DNA of 64,000 nucleotides from Liriodendron chinense. Its lineage: Eukaryota > Streptophyta > Magnoliopsida > Magnoliales > Magnoliaceae. The DNA lies in contig ML058408.1 in NCBI GenBank assembly GCA_003013855.2, positions 6,735,356-6,799,355 on the forward strand, read 5' to 3'. Every line of letters starts with the position of its first letter. The stretch's first letter is position 1. The position numbers were made by a program, and so were the translations under genes. Shown here in pieces: positions 11,377-21,209 of this stretch. The notes beneath the pieces are model-generated. The model had not been told where the DNA came from and made no database searches. It worked only from the letters and a program-made list of their open reading frames with translations.

Positions 11377-11596
11377 CGAGAGCGAAGTGGGCATTTCCGC
11401 GTGAAATCTTATCTCCATCATTTTGCCTATAACAGATGCCCCCCAAGTCCTTGCCGCCAAGAATTCTCAAGGAAAGGACTTAGCTCACTATCATACGAAA
11501 CCGCTCGCTACAACGGCACCCCTCATGATGGGCTGAAATTAATGAGCGCCAGCTTTCCGCAGCCTTTTCGCTGATGGAAAATGAAGGGGCGCTCGC

Positions 11597-11698
11597 CACG
11601 TGTTTGAGGAGTTAATGGGCGTGCCTGCTCGAGCGCTGTGTCCAAAGAGGGACTGCCACGTGCCATCAGATACGGCGGAATGATTGCCTATAAATATA
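11597..11698 (+). promoter_or_regulatory. Promoter of the antisense gene: two G-boxes and TATA box
   Basis: GCCACGTG occurs with its CACGTG core at 11597-11602 and again at 11657-11662, exactly 60 bp apart. They are followed by CCTATAAATATA (about 11687-11698) and, 150 bp on, the start codon at 11848. G-boxes are bound by plant bZIP and bHLH factors. The arrangement lies outside the LTR, inside the element, and points along the plus strand, opposite to element transcription. Confidence 0.7.
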
Positions 11699-11847
11699 CG
11701 GAGTCCGCCATTTCTTTGATTTTCTACGGAAGTTTTTTCGAAAGAAACCTGCAATCCTTTCTTTCCATTCTTCTTCCTCTTCCGGTGCTCATTCTTTCCT
11801 TTTTCCGGTATACTTCCTTTTTCTTCTTCTTTTATTTTCATCTCCCC

Positions 11848-14032
11848 ATGGCTGGGAACTCTGACGAGACTACTGTCCCCCTTGGTGATGCCACTCCGGA
11901 GTCCTCTGCCTCCAGCAGTGCAAGGGTTTCGGCGGGGAGATACACAGCAGCCGGATATCCTTCCGTTTTATCGGAGGACCGGCTGGCTGAGCTACGGGAG
12001 AGATACCAAATCCCTGACTCTGTAACTCTCCGCTTGCCCGGAGGTGGAGAAAACACCCGACTCCCCCCCCCCCCCCCCCCCCCCCAGGATGCGTAGCATT
12101 TTACGAGTACCAGCTCATCCTGGGGGTACGCCTTCCCCTCCATCCCTTTGTTCGCGATGTACTACGGTGTTACAAGATTGCCCCTGGGCAACTCATTGTG
12201 AACGGGTGGAGGGTGGTTTTGGGCTCCTTTGCCCTTTGGGCTCAGGCTGGCAACGGGGAACTCACGGCGGAGGAGTTCCTCCGTATGTTCCGTCTGAAGA
12301 AAGCTCCATCCAGCGAAGGCTGGTATTATTTATGTTACTGGCACCGGGATAATTTCGTGTTGGGTAAGCCCTCCTCGAACTATCCCGGCTGGAGGAAGCG
12401 GTGGTTCTATGCTTCCGGGAGCTGGGAGTCTGCCTCCTCCAGGGGTCCAGGAGTGACCCGATTTTTCTGTGAAGGTACACACAATCCCGTATTGTGCAGT
12501 TTCCTTAGAATAATTTTTAGGGTTTTGCTTCGTTTGACCATTATTTGTGCTCGCAGGTATCCCGGCATTGCGAAAACCGAATTTGAAGGGTGGGATCAAC
12601 GAGAAGATCGTCAGAGTGTATAAGGTGCCTGTCGGAGATAGGCATATCGAGGCTTGCTTATCTCCTTCGCGACTTGCGGCAGCAGGCCTCATATCCAGAA
12701 GAGAAGTCGAAATGACGAAGGCTGGAGAGAAGAGAGGCCTACTGCCCCGTCTGAAGGGCACAGGTTCCAAAAGGCAGAAGAGAACCCCTGCCGAACCGTC
12801 TCAATCTTCCATCCGCGCGGGCAGCGATCAGCCTGCCCTTCCCGCGAGCATGGCGGGGGCCCCAGCTGGGCCAACTATTCCTTCACTGGTGGTCGCACCT
12901 GGGCCACCAGTGATCAACATTGCAGATAATTCCCCAGATGGGGTGGGGTCCAGCTGCCCCCCAGCTGAAGAGGCTCGAGAGCAGGTAGAGCCTCAAGAGC
13001 CGACTCCTGCTCGGGAACTGGTCCCAGCTGCCGAGCAGGGACCTGCTCGCGAGTCCATGCCTCCACCTCGCGAGCAGGCCGGTTTGGTCGTTGCCCAACC
13101 GTCTGGGAGCGGGACGTACTCGATTCCACGCCACCTCCACCCTGTATGTAAGTTTTTGTTCGAGAACGTCCCGCCTCACGCCTTCGGCTCTCTCCCCGAG
13201 CCAAGTCCTGAGAACCTTATCCTTGAAGCGGGGATGAGGATGGTTCAGGTAAGACTCCGTCAAGATCTGTTTCGACCTGTTGTTACGTTCCAGAAATCTT
13301 ATATTTTCCATCTCTTTGCAGGGTTTAGATCTTATTCTGCGAACGAGGCGTGATATTGTTGCCGCCCGTCGCACGATAGAGGAGGCCGAGGGAAAGAGGA
13401 CTGCCTTGGAAAAGGCAGTTCAAGGAAGAGATCAACTGCTCAAGGCTCGTGAGGCAGTGATCTCGAAGAGAGATGAGGAGAAAAAGATCCTCATCGAGAA
13501 GATCCAAGTCCTGACTGACAGATATCAGGCCTTGGACTCAGACTACGTGAAGCTCACGGGTCTGAAGGAGAAGGCAGAGAGAGAAAGGGAGATCTTCCGA
13601 CAGGACAAGATCTCGTTAGAGGAGCAATTCGCGGGAGCCAGGTCGCAGCTCAAGGAGGCCTACGACAACTTGACTAGGGAGCGCACCGCTCTCGCACAGC
13701 TTAAGGACGACTCGATCCACTGGGACGAGGAGAGAGTCGCCCTTGTAAAAATGCTCTCGGAGGAAGGTACTCGGGCAGTTTCCGAGTTCCGGACTTCGCA
13801 GCTGTATGACGATGAACGATATGAGTCATACGATGCTGGTCGAGACTTTGCACTAAGAGTAGTGCAACGAATGATCCCATCCTTCGATATGGGGGAATTC
13901 GGTCGAGTCGCGACCATCATAGCTGCAGAAGAGCAAGCTGCTGCCGAGAACGAGGTGACCGAAGCCACGCAGGCTGGAGGGGCTCCTGAAATGGGCCCTG
14001 AAGTCGAGAGCGTGGCTCCTCCTAGCGATTGA
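11848..14032 (+). CDS. Antisense spliced gene of Tat element (aORF), gypsy-type 'Transposase_28-like' plus coiled coil
   Basis: Three exons can be read: 11848-12474, 12557-13248 and 13322-14032, with introns 12475-12556 (GT...GCAG) and 13249-13321 (GTAAGA...TTGCAG). The phases fit: one base of the first split codon (GGT) is left before intron 1 and the frame is uninterrupted across intron 2 (phase 0). Exon 1 encodes a Ser-rich start and then a conserved region with NGWRVVLGSFALW, EGWYYLCYWHR and WRKRWFYASGSW, the pattern of the plant 'putative gypsy type transposon' family (Pfam Transposase_28). Exon 2 is basic then Pro/Glu-rich and low complexity. Exon 3 is a long Lys/Glu/Arg heptad-like coiled coil ending at TGA. 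Predicted length is near 675 residues. The one defect is a 23-C run at 12063-12085, across which the frame is off by one. The biochemical role of such antisense genes is unknown. Confidence 0.85.
12063..12085 (+). repeat. Poly-C tract breaking the antisense gene frame
   Basis: The run is 23 cytosines, translated as polyproline. The upstream reading frame (from 11848) and the downstream conserved domain (containing 12198) are out of register by one base. Runs of 21 or 24 would restore the frame, so either the copy is mutated by slippage or the run length is an assembly error. Confidence 0.85.
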
Positions 14033-14090
14033 TTTCCTTTTTTTTTTTCTCTTGTATCTGCGCTCATGTATATGTAATCATCTGATTATC

Positions 14091-14096
14091 AATAAA
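14091..14096 (+). terminator. Poly(A) signal of the antisense gene
   Basis: AATAAA lies 59 bases after the stop codon at 14032, preceded by a T-rich 3' UTR with tgtatatgtaa. It supports a real plus-strand transcript. Confidence 0.65.
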
Positions 14097-14649
14097 AAGA
14101 TATTTTTGGAAGTGTTGCTGTTTCGTTGCCGTTCTCCCTTCATCTTTCATTTTTTGCTGGTTAATCTTGAATGGATTCGTCAGAGATGTGACCCTTTAAT
14201 TCGAGCATGAGCTAAGCTGCTCGCGATCAGGATGTGACCCCGTTTGCTGCCCTAATTAGAGCACGAGCTGCGGTGCTCGCATTTTGGAGTGCAATCCCTC
14301 CTCTCACCAATCGCGAGTAACTAACTCATGAAAAAATGAATTAGACTCAATCCGGGGGTCGTGAGACCATGTCCGCGTTGAGATAGACTGATCTATCGAT
14401 TGAGATTTTGGTTCTACCAAGGGCAGAAGGTTGGTCAAGAGATGGTATTCATTCTCTTCGAGGCTGTTCAGGTCCATGAGAATGGAGAAGCGACCAACTA
14501 GTAATGATTTCAGTCCTACCAAAGGTAGGTAATTGGCCAAGAGGACGTGTAAGCACTCTTCAGGGCTATTCTGGTCCATATAAATGGAGTAGCGGCCAAA
14601 AGATATCTTTTACTTTATTCATAAAATGTTATGATAAACTACATCGAAT
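14097..14649. other. Tat element spacer between pol and antisense gene
   Basis: The two genes converge here. The spacer holds near-duplicate phrases: 'agcatgagctaagctgctcgc' and 'agcacgagctgcggtgctcgc', and two copies of 'ggttctaccaaggg...agaagttggccaagag' type around 14405-14440 and 14513-14545. No supported gene. Confidence 0.5.
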
Positions 14650-16049
14650 CTAGGGGTAGTATCTTAGCAAATGCTCCACGTGCCAAGGGCGACGTACAGG
14701 CTTCCCTTGCATGTCTTCAAGATAATAAGTACCGGGTCGCACAACCCTAATAACCCGATACGGGCCTTCCCAATTCGGATCCAATGAACGAACAGGAATT
14801 CCAAGATTTTGCCTTAGAACCAAATCTCCGAACTGGAAGGATCTAGGTCGAACCTTCGCATTCCGATAACGAGCAATACGTTGTTGATATGCCGCCACTC
14901 GTACTTGGGAAGCATTTCTTCGCTCTTCCAAGAGATCGAGATGAAGTCGGAGATTTTCCTGATTGCTCGCGGGATCATACTGTTCGATCCGATATGAGGG
15001 CACTTGAATTTCCACTGGTACCACTGCGTCAACACCAAATGCTAAGGAGAAAGGAGTTTCACCTGTCGATGTACAAGCCGTGGTTCTATAGGCCCATAAC
15101 ACTTCTGGCAGAAGTTCTGGCCACACCCCTTTACATTCACTTAGCTTGGTCTTTAAATGATGCTTTATAATTTTATTCACTGCCTCGACCTGCCCATTCG
15201 CCTGTGGATGATATGGAGAAGTGCGGAGATTACGTATCTTCATTTGTCGCAAAATTCATCAAAGGCTGCGTTGTCGAACTGCGTTCCGTTATCGGTAATT
15301 ATAGTATGAGGAAGTCCGAAGCGACATATAATATTTCTCCACATAAACTTAGTAGTTTGTTTTTCAGTAATTTTGGCTAATGGTTCTGCCTCGGCCCATT
15401 TGGTGAAATAATCAACCGCCACGATCGCGAACCTATTCTGTCCCTTTCCCATAGGTAAGGGTCCGATGATATCGATCCCCCACTGAGCAAAAGGCCAAGG
15501 GCTGTCGACTGGGGTCATCCGCTCAGACGGTACACGAGGTATAGGTTGATATCGTTAACACTTGTCGCATTTTTTAGAAAATTCTATGGCGTCTGCTTTC
15601 ATAGTAGGCCAATAATATCCTTGCCTCATCGCTTTATATGCTAGAGATCACCCCCTGGGATGATTACCACATGTCCCCTGGTGTACTTCATCTAGAACAC
15701 GATGTGCTTCTTCTGGATGAAGACACCTCAAATAAGGCAAGGAGAAGCTTTTTCGCAACAAGATTCCATCTTGTAAGGTGTACCTGGCAGCTCGAAGCTG
15801 AATTTGTCTTGCAGCTTTCTTGTTTTCTGGTAGGTATCCATCTCTGAGATAAAGGATGATAGGATCCATCCAGCATGGAGACGTTTGTACCGATATAACT
15901 TGCTCGGGAGTCACTTGGTCGATACTCAAGTGTTGACGGTGCTCGATGGGGATCGAATGTGATAGTTCTGATTCTGGTGCAGAAGCGAGTTTTGCCAAGG
16001 AATCGGCAAGTTGGTTCTGCTCGCGAGGGATATGGAATATTTTGTAAGT
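14650..16049 (-). pseudogene. Integrase part of Tat pol, interrupted
   Basis: This continues the gag-pol frame of 16050-20156 after an in-frame TAG. Segments: end of RNase H plus linker and H2C2 zinc region (15998-15648), core catalytic region (15518-15240, with DIIGPLPMGKG, VDYFTKWAEAEPL and ITDNGTQFDN, giving two of the D,D,E residues), and the C-terminal core (15252-14650, with SPYHPQANGQVEAVN supplying the glutamate region, and WEGPYRV). Breaks are TGA near 15646, TAA near 15555 and a one-base deletion near 15245. Integrase would insert the cDNA into the chromosome. The low number of breaks fits the near-identical LTRs. Confidence 0.9.
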
Positions 16050-19000
16050 CTACAGTTTGGCGAGCAGGATGAGGACACGAGACTTGTATAAGGCCATTCT
16101 TTCTTCTTTGGTTTCGAATTCGCCAAGAACTTGGTTGACAATGAGCTGGGAGTCGCTATGAATTATCAAATTCTGGACTGCGAGGACAACGGCTAGCTCG
16201 AGGCCAACAATAAGGGCCTCATATTCTGCTTCATTATTGGAGACGCGTGATTCGAAACGCAGAGCGTATTGAAAATGCGACCCGTCTGGAGCCACTAAAA
16301 TCAGGCCCGCTCCACTGCCACTGGCCCGCGACGACCCATCCACGAAGAGCGACCAAGGAGGCTGGTCGCTGGTCATGACGCTATCTTCAGAAGAATATGT
16401 AAATTCGGCGATGAAGTCAGCCACGGCCTGGCCCTTGACTGCGGTCCTAGGACAGAATGAAATATCATGCTCGCTGATCTCGACCGCCCATTTAGTTAAG
16501 CGCCCGGAAGCCTCAGGCTTTTGAAGGACTTGACGTAGTGGATGATTTGTTGGTACTAAAATAGCATGGGCTTGAAAGTATGGTCGCAGTTTTCGAGCTG
16601 CCGTGATTAAGGCTAGGGCCAGTTTCTTCAAATCAGAATACCTAGTTTCTGCATCAACCATTGCTCGACTGATATAATAAACGGGCCTTTGTACCCCGGA
16701 ATCTTCTCTTATTAAAGCGGCACTAACGGCCGTGGAAGACACAGATAAATAAAGAATGAGTTGCTCATGTGCCACAGGCTTAGATAAAATGGGGGGAGCG
16801 CTCATATATTGCTTCAGTTGTTGAAAAGCTTCTTCACATTGAGGTGTCCAGTTCCAATCAGACTTGGCCGTTGCACGAAGGAGTTTGAAGAAGGACAGGC
16901 ACTTGTCAGATGCTCGCGAGATGAACCTGTTCAATGATGCGATGCGACCAGCTAGACGCTGAACGTCCTTCAGAGTCACTGGGGATTTCATCTCTATCAA
17001 TGCTTTAATCTTTTCGGGATTTGCTTCAATTCCACGTTGGCCAACCATGAACCCAAGAAATTTCCCTGCAGATACTCCAAACGCACATTTTTCTGGATTT
17101 AATTTCATCTGATACTTCCTCATTAGATCAAAGGCTTCTCGAAGATCAGGAATGTGGTCATCTTCATCGATGCTTTTCACGAGCATATCGTCAACATATA
17201 CTTCCATATTCCTACCGATTTGAGCAGCGAATATTTTGTTGACAAGACGCTGATAAGTGGCCCCTGCATTTTTGAGACCAAACGGCATTACCTGGTAGCA
17301 ATATAGTCCTCGATCTGTGATGAAGGCAGTATGTTGGCCATCAGGTGGATGCATCATAATCTGGTTGTAACCAGAATAAGCATCCATAAAACTGAGGAGG
17401 GCATGTCCAGCTGTCGAGTCGACCAACTGGTCGATTTGTGGTGTCGGGAAGCTATCTTTGGGACATGCTTTGTTTAAGTCTGAATAATCGACGCACATCC
17501 TCCATTTGCCATTAGCTTTCCGGACGAGAACTACGTTGGCGACCCACTGTGGGTAGTCAACTTCTTTTATGAAATTTGCCGCGAGCAGCTTCTCAACTTC
17601 AGTTTTGATCGCCATTTGTCTTTCTGCAGTAAAGGCACGTCGACGCTGATGTACGGGTTTATGCTTCGGGTCAATGTTGAGACGATGTACGATGACATCA
17701 GGATCGATGCCCGGCATATCTTTATGAGACCAAGCAAACACGTCCTGGTATTCAGTGAGGAAACGGATCAAATCTTCACGGTGGATACCGTTTAAGGAGG
17801 AACCGATGTACACGATCTTAGACTGGTCGTCTTCGGTCAAGCGGATCGCCACTGTTTCCTCCCCTGGAGTTCCTGATTTCAGAGCATTTTCCCTTGGATC
17901 CAACGCGGTGGCGAGAACGTCGGATGAACCTTGAACTATTTCCATGACAGGTGTCGCTTGAGCCTTCTTTCGATCTTGGAGGGCTATTTGGTAACAGGAC
18001 CGTGCCTCCTGCTGACTTCCTCGTACGACCCCGATGCCATTTGGGGTCGGAAATTTAACACATAAATATGAAGGGTGCAAGGCCACTCCAACCTTAGTTA
18101 GAGACGGTCTCCCCAAGATGGCGTTATATGCTGATTTTCGATCCACGACGAGGAAGTTTACGAAGACGGTGGTCTTCGCTGGACTCTCCCCAAAGGTGAC
18201 TGGGAGATCGATACTTCCTTCAGGTGTTACCACTTCTCCTCCAAAGCCGACAAGAGGGGTCGATACTGGCTTGAGGAGGTTTCTGGCAAGTGCCATCTTG
18301 TCGAAAGCCTCCAAATACAGGATATCGGCCGAGCTACCTGTATCCACCATAATTCGATGAGTCAGATAATTTGATACCTTCAGTGTGACTACGATGGAAT
18401 CTTCATGAGGGAAATGAATTCCCGCTGCATCTTCGAGGGTGAAAGAAATTGGGGGATGGCTAGCCTTCGATGAGTTGGACGTTTGTTCCAGCCAATAGAT
18501 CTGCTGGGGTTCTTTGGATGCCTTTCGGGCGTATGCCTTTCTTGAAGCTTGAGAGTCACCCCCGCAAGCTGGACCCCCGACGATAGTGCGAATTTCTCCT
18601 GTGGGCTCAGCATCCTCCTGGTCAGTTTGATGATGAGACGGTTCCTTTTGGCGAGATGAGGTCTTCGCCCTTTCTGGTGACCGATTCTTACGAGCAACAT
18701 AATCCTGGAGATGGCCTTTTCGAATAAGGGCTTCGATATGGTCTCGTAGAGAGATACAGTCCTGGGTCCTATGCCCGTGATCTTTGTGGAAGTAACAGAA
18801 CTTACTCTTATCTCTCTTCTCGGGATCGGATTTAATCTTTGCAGGCCACTTCACATATGGCTTGTGTTTTATCTCCATTAGAACCTTTTCAGGAGACCGA
18901 TTAAGAGGAGTGTAATTATGATATTTACCAGAATAAGGCTTCCTGGGAGAACGATCGCGCTGATCGCGATGGTATTTTTTATCTGTAGAAGTTCCTTCTG

Positions 19001-20156
19001 GCTTGCGTTTCTTACTCTGTACTCCATGGCGTGTCAATGCGACTTCTTCTGCATTGATATATTTCTGAGCTTTGGCTTGGAATTCCGCCATAGTTTTCGG
19101 TGGGCTCTTATCTAAGGCAAACCTAAATTTCTCGCTCGTTATTCCAGCAATGAGGGCTGTGAGACCCTTTTCTTCAGTGTAACCCTCAGTTTGAACGGCT
19201 TCGGCAGTGAACCGTACTGTGAACTCTTTTATTGTCTTCCCATGTTGCTGTTTTAGATTCATCAGATGGGAGGCTGGCTTTTTAATGCGAATACTTCCCA
19301 TGAATTGAGAAAGAAATATCTCCGATAATTGGGAAAAGGAACTGATGGAAAGAGGCTTTAACCCCCGAAACCACGTACGAGCCGCTTCCTTCAATGTAAG
19401 GGGAAAAGCCCTACACATGATTTCTGAACCATGTCCTTCCAACTCCATGAGGGACCTATAGGTTTCCAGATGTTCCAGAGGATCGCCAATACCTGTATAC
19501 GGAGCGATAACAGGCGTTCGATACTTTCTGGGCAACGGGGCTTCCATGACCTCGCTTGTGAAGGGAGATTCAGATTGATGTATTGCCGCCATGACAGCAG
19601 ATGGCCGATTTGCCTGGTATCTCTGCTCCATGACATCAAAACGATCTTGGATTCTTTTGAGATCTCCTTCCCATGGCAAGGTATAGCTAGACGTTTCGGC
19701 GGTGGAGCCTTGCGGTTGAGGTTGTCGAGACGAACTGGAATGTATAGAATGTGGAGACGGCACAGGGGGATGGCCGCCAAGTGGTGGGACCTGTGGTTCA
19801 TCCATAGAATGTCTGGAAGCAACTGGTATGGGTGGCGGTGGTAACCCTTCGGAGGGTTGTCTTTGCGGTTCAGGGAAGTGCTGATCAAGCCGATTTGACA
19901 GTGCCTGAACTCCGGCGTTTAAAGTTAGGAGAGTGTTCCCGAGGAATCGTAGGACATCATCCTGATTTCCAGAGGCCTCCAATAATGGATTTGTTGATGG
20001 TATATTTGGGGCTCCTTGAGGGATATCCGTCGGAACAGGTGGGAGGGCAGGTGCGGATTCCGTCTCACCGGGCGGAGGTGGTGCCTGCCTCGAAGTTGAA
20101 GGATGAACAGTCTTTTTAGGAGGCATCACCGAAGGATTTTGATCGATGGTTAACAC
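16050..20156 (-). CDS. Tat-lineage gag-protease-RT-RNase H polyprotein (truncated by a stop)
   Basis: A 1368-residue open frame. Approximate order: Pro/Ser-rich N-terminus (1-200); retrotransposon gag core (205-370, containing EHLETYRSLMELEG and AARTWFRGL); zinc knuckle of the Tat form CYFHKDHGHRTQDC (near 452); aspartic protease with VDTGSSADIL (near 603); RT with YVDDMLV (near 986); RT-linked RNase H (about 1100-1240); and the start of the second RNase H (LFVDGSSRASGSGAGL, near 1268). A TAG at the end cuts the last domain; integrase follows in the same frame. The ATG at 20156 lies 24 bases inside the primer site, so a second in-frame Met near residue 11 is an alternative start. All catalytic motifs visible in this frame look intact. 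Confidence 0.95.
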   Translation of the reverse strand: MLTIDQNPSVMPPKKTVHPSTSRQAPPPPGETESAPALPPVPTDIPQGAPNIPSTNPLLEASGNQDDVLRFLGNTLLTLNAGVQALSNRLDQHFPEPQRQPSEGLPPPPIPVASRHSMDEPQVPPLGGHPPVPSPHSIHSSSSRQPQPQGSTAETSSYTLPWEGDLKRIQDRFDVMEQRYQANRPSAVMAAIHQSESPFTSEVMEAPLPRKYRTPVIAPYTGIGDPLEHLETYRSLMELEGHGSEIMCRAFPLTLKEAARTWFRGLKPLSISSFSQLSEIFLSQFMGSIRIKKPASHLMNLKQQHGKTIKEFTVRFTAEAVQTEGYTEEKGLTALIAGITSEKFRFALDKSPPKTMAEFQAKAQKYINAEEVALTRHGVQSKKRKPEGTSTDKKYHRDQRDRSPRKPYSGKYHNYTPLNRSPEKVLMEIKHKPYVKWPAKIKSDPEKRDKSKFCYFHKDHGHRTQDCISLRDHIEALIRKGHLQDYVARKNRSPERAKTSSRQKEPSHHQTDQEDAEPTGEIRTIVGGPACGGDSQASRKAYARKASKEPQQIYWLEQTSNSSKASHPPISFTLEDAAGIHFPHEDSIVVTLKVSNYLTHRIMVDTGSSADILYLEAFDKMALARNLLKPVSTPLVGFGGEVVTPEGSIDLPVTFGESPAKTTVFVNFLVVDRKSAYNAILGRPSLTKVGVALHPSYLCVKFPTPNGIGVVRGSQQEARSCYQIALQDRKKAQATPVMEIVQGSSDVLATALDPRENALKSGTPGEETVAIRLTEDDQSKIVYIGSSLNGIHREDLIRFLTEYQDVFAWSHKDMPGIDPDVIVHRLNIDPKHKPVHQRRRAFTAERQMAIKTEVEKLLAANFIKEVDYPQWVANVVLVRKANGKWRMCVDYSDLNKACPKDSFPTPQIDQLVDSTAGHALLSFMDAYSGYNQIMMHPPDGQHTAFITDRGLYCYQVMPFGLKNAGATYQRLVNKIFAAQIGRNMEVYVDDMLVKSIDEDDHIPDLREAFDLMRKYQMKLNPEKCAFGVSAGKFLGFMVGQRGIEANPEKIKALIEMKSPVTLKDVQRLAGRIASLNRFISRASDKCLSFFKLLRATAKSDWNWTPQCEEAFQQLKQYMSAPPILSKPVAHEQLILYLSVSSTAVSAALIREDSGVQRPVYYISRAMVDAETRYSDLKKLALALITAARKLRPYFQAHAILVPTNHPLRQVLQKPEASGRLTKWAVEISEHDISFCPRTAVKGQAVADFIAEFTYSSEDSVMTSDQPPWSLFVDGSSRASGSGAGLILVAPDGSHFQYALRFESRVSNNEAEYEALIVGLELAVVLAVQNLIIHSDSQLIVNQVLGEFETKEERMALYKSRVLILLAKL

Positions 20157-20179
20157 GATTGATTTTGATGATCAAGTCG

Positions 20180-20197
20180 TTCCCACAGACGGCGCCA
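20180..20197 (-). other. Primer binding site of Tat element
   Basis: The minus strand reads TGGCGCCGTCTGTGGGAA three bases after the LTR end at 20201. This primer sequence is widespread in plant Tat-type gypsy elements; I do not assign the tRNA. A diverged copy occurs at 24162-24179. Confidence 0.85.
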
Positions 20198-20200
20198 TAC

Positions 20201-21204
20201 TGTTAATGTCAAATTTCGTAACGAGATCCTCCGGCTTTTCTCCTTCGCTCCAGCAGGGATTTCCACCACCAGACCTGAAGCAAGACAGCGAATAAGGGTG
20301 GCTGGGGACCAGCCGTTAGCCCTCCGATGCTCAAGTTAGACCACAGAAGAGAAGCCAAGCAAAACGGGACCAAGATTGAATGATGTGTACGTACCTGCTC
20401 TCAATGGAGCCACCCCTTTATATAGATCTGAAGCAATCCAATCTGTTACGTGAGATGTCGAAATCCCATTGATGTCGCATACGATACTGAGAATTCGCTG
20501 ATTTCTTGGGATAAGATCCTATCTTTTTAGTAGATCCAACCCAATGACTTATTCCAACAATCACGCCCCTAGATGGTAATCCCTTGAAATCCGGCTGGAT
20601 CCGGCTGGAAACCATAGTTGGAGTCATGACCTCCGAAAAGGAAGGAGACGCCCGTAGTTGGAGTCATGGCCTCTGAAAAGGAAGGAGACGCCCGTAGTTG
20701 GAGTCATGGCCTCCGAAAAGGAAGGAGACGCCCGTAGTTGGAGTCATAGCCTCCGAACTGGTTGCAACCCGTAGGAAAGCTGCTCGCAGGTTAAAATGTG
20801 GTCGCGAGTCCAAGTACATATTTTGGATGTAACATCTTTCAACGACTTGTGAGAAGATCTGCTCGCGGATCGAGCTTTGCCGTATTTGACTATCGGTTAT
20901 GAAGACTCGAGACTTGCGAATAGCTGCTCCATATTTTTCAATCTATGACTCCTGATCAGGTGAGCTCGAGAGTCGAATGGTCGTCCCGCACTTATCCAAT
21001 ATTCGACTCTCGATCATATAATCTCGAGAGTCGAATGGACGTCCCGCACTTATCCAATATTCGACTCTCGATCAGATAATCTCGAGAGTCGAATGGACGT
21101 CCCGCACTTATCCAATATTCGACTCTCGATCAGATAATCTCGAGAGCGAGAGCGAAGTGGGCATTTCCGCGTGAAATCTTATCTCCATCATTTTGCCTAT
21201 AACA
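20201..21204 (-). repeat. 5' LTR of Tat element
   Basis: 1004 bp, same length as the 3' LTR. It differs at six sites: t/g near the agccgttagc block, two in the 40-bp repeats, cgtattcgac/cgtatttgac, tagttgctcc/tagctgctcc and gtcctgcact/gtcccgcact. It contains the same 40-bp and 58-bp arrays. Confidence 0.95.
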
Positions 21205-21209
21205 AACAC

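Larger units (their letters stand above)
10431..11434 (-). repeat. 3' LTR of Tat element
   Basis: Minus strand begins TGTTATAGGC at 11434 and ends CATTAACA at 10431. TATA box TATATAAAG lies at 10655-10647 on the minus strand. Tandem 58-bp palindromic units and 40-bp units occupy U3. Differences from the 5' LTR are all single substitutions. Confidence 0.95.
10431..21204 (-). mobile_element. Young Tat-lineage gypsy element nested in copia LTR
   Basis: Flanked by aacac at 10426-10430 and 21205-21209. The 1004-bp LTRs (10431-11434 and 20201-21204) differ at six positions by direct comparison. Minus-strand order: 5' LTR, primer site (20197-20180), gag-pol (20156 to about 14650), then an antisense gene on the plus strand (11848-14032), a purine tract near 11435-11450 and the 3' LTR. 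A second, archaeal-like RNase H after the RT-linked one and the antisense gene are hallmarks of Tat-type gypsy elements. Pol carries three in-frame stops and one frameshift, so the copy is not autonomous despite its youth. Confidence 0.95.

Noticed and set aside
19431..20119. Plus-strand ORFs opposite Tat gag
   Set aside because: Unlike the antisense gene at 11848 there is no promoter, splice logic or family pattern.
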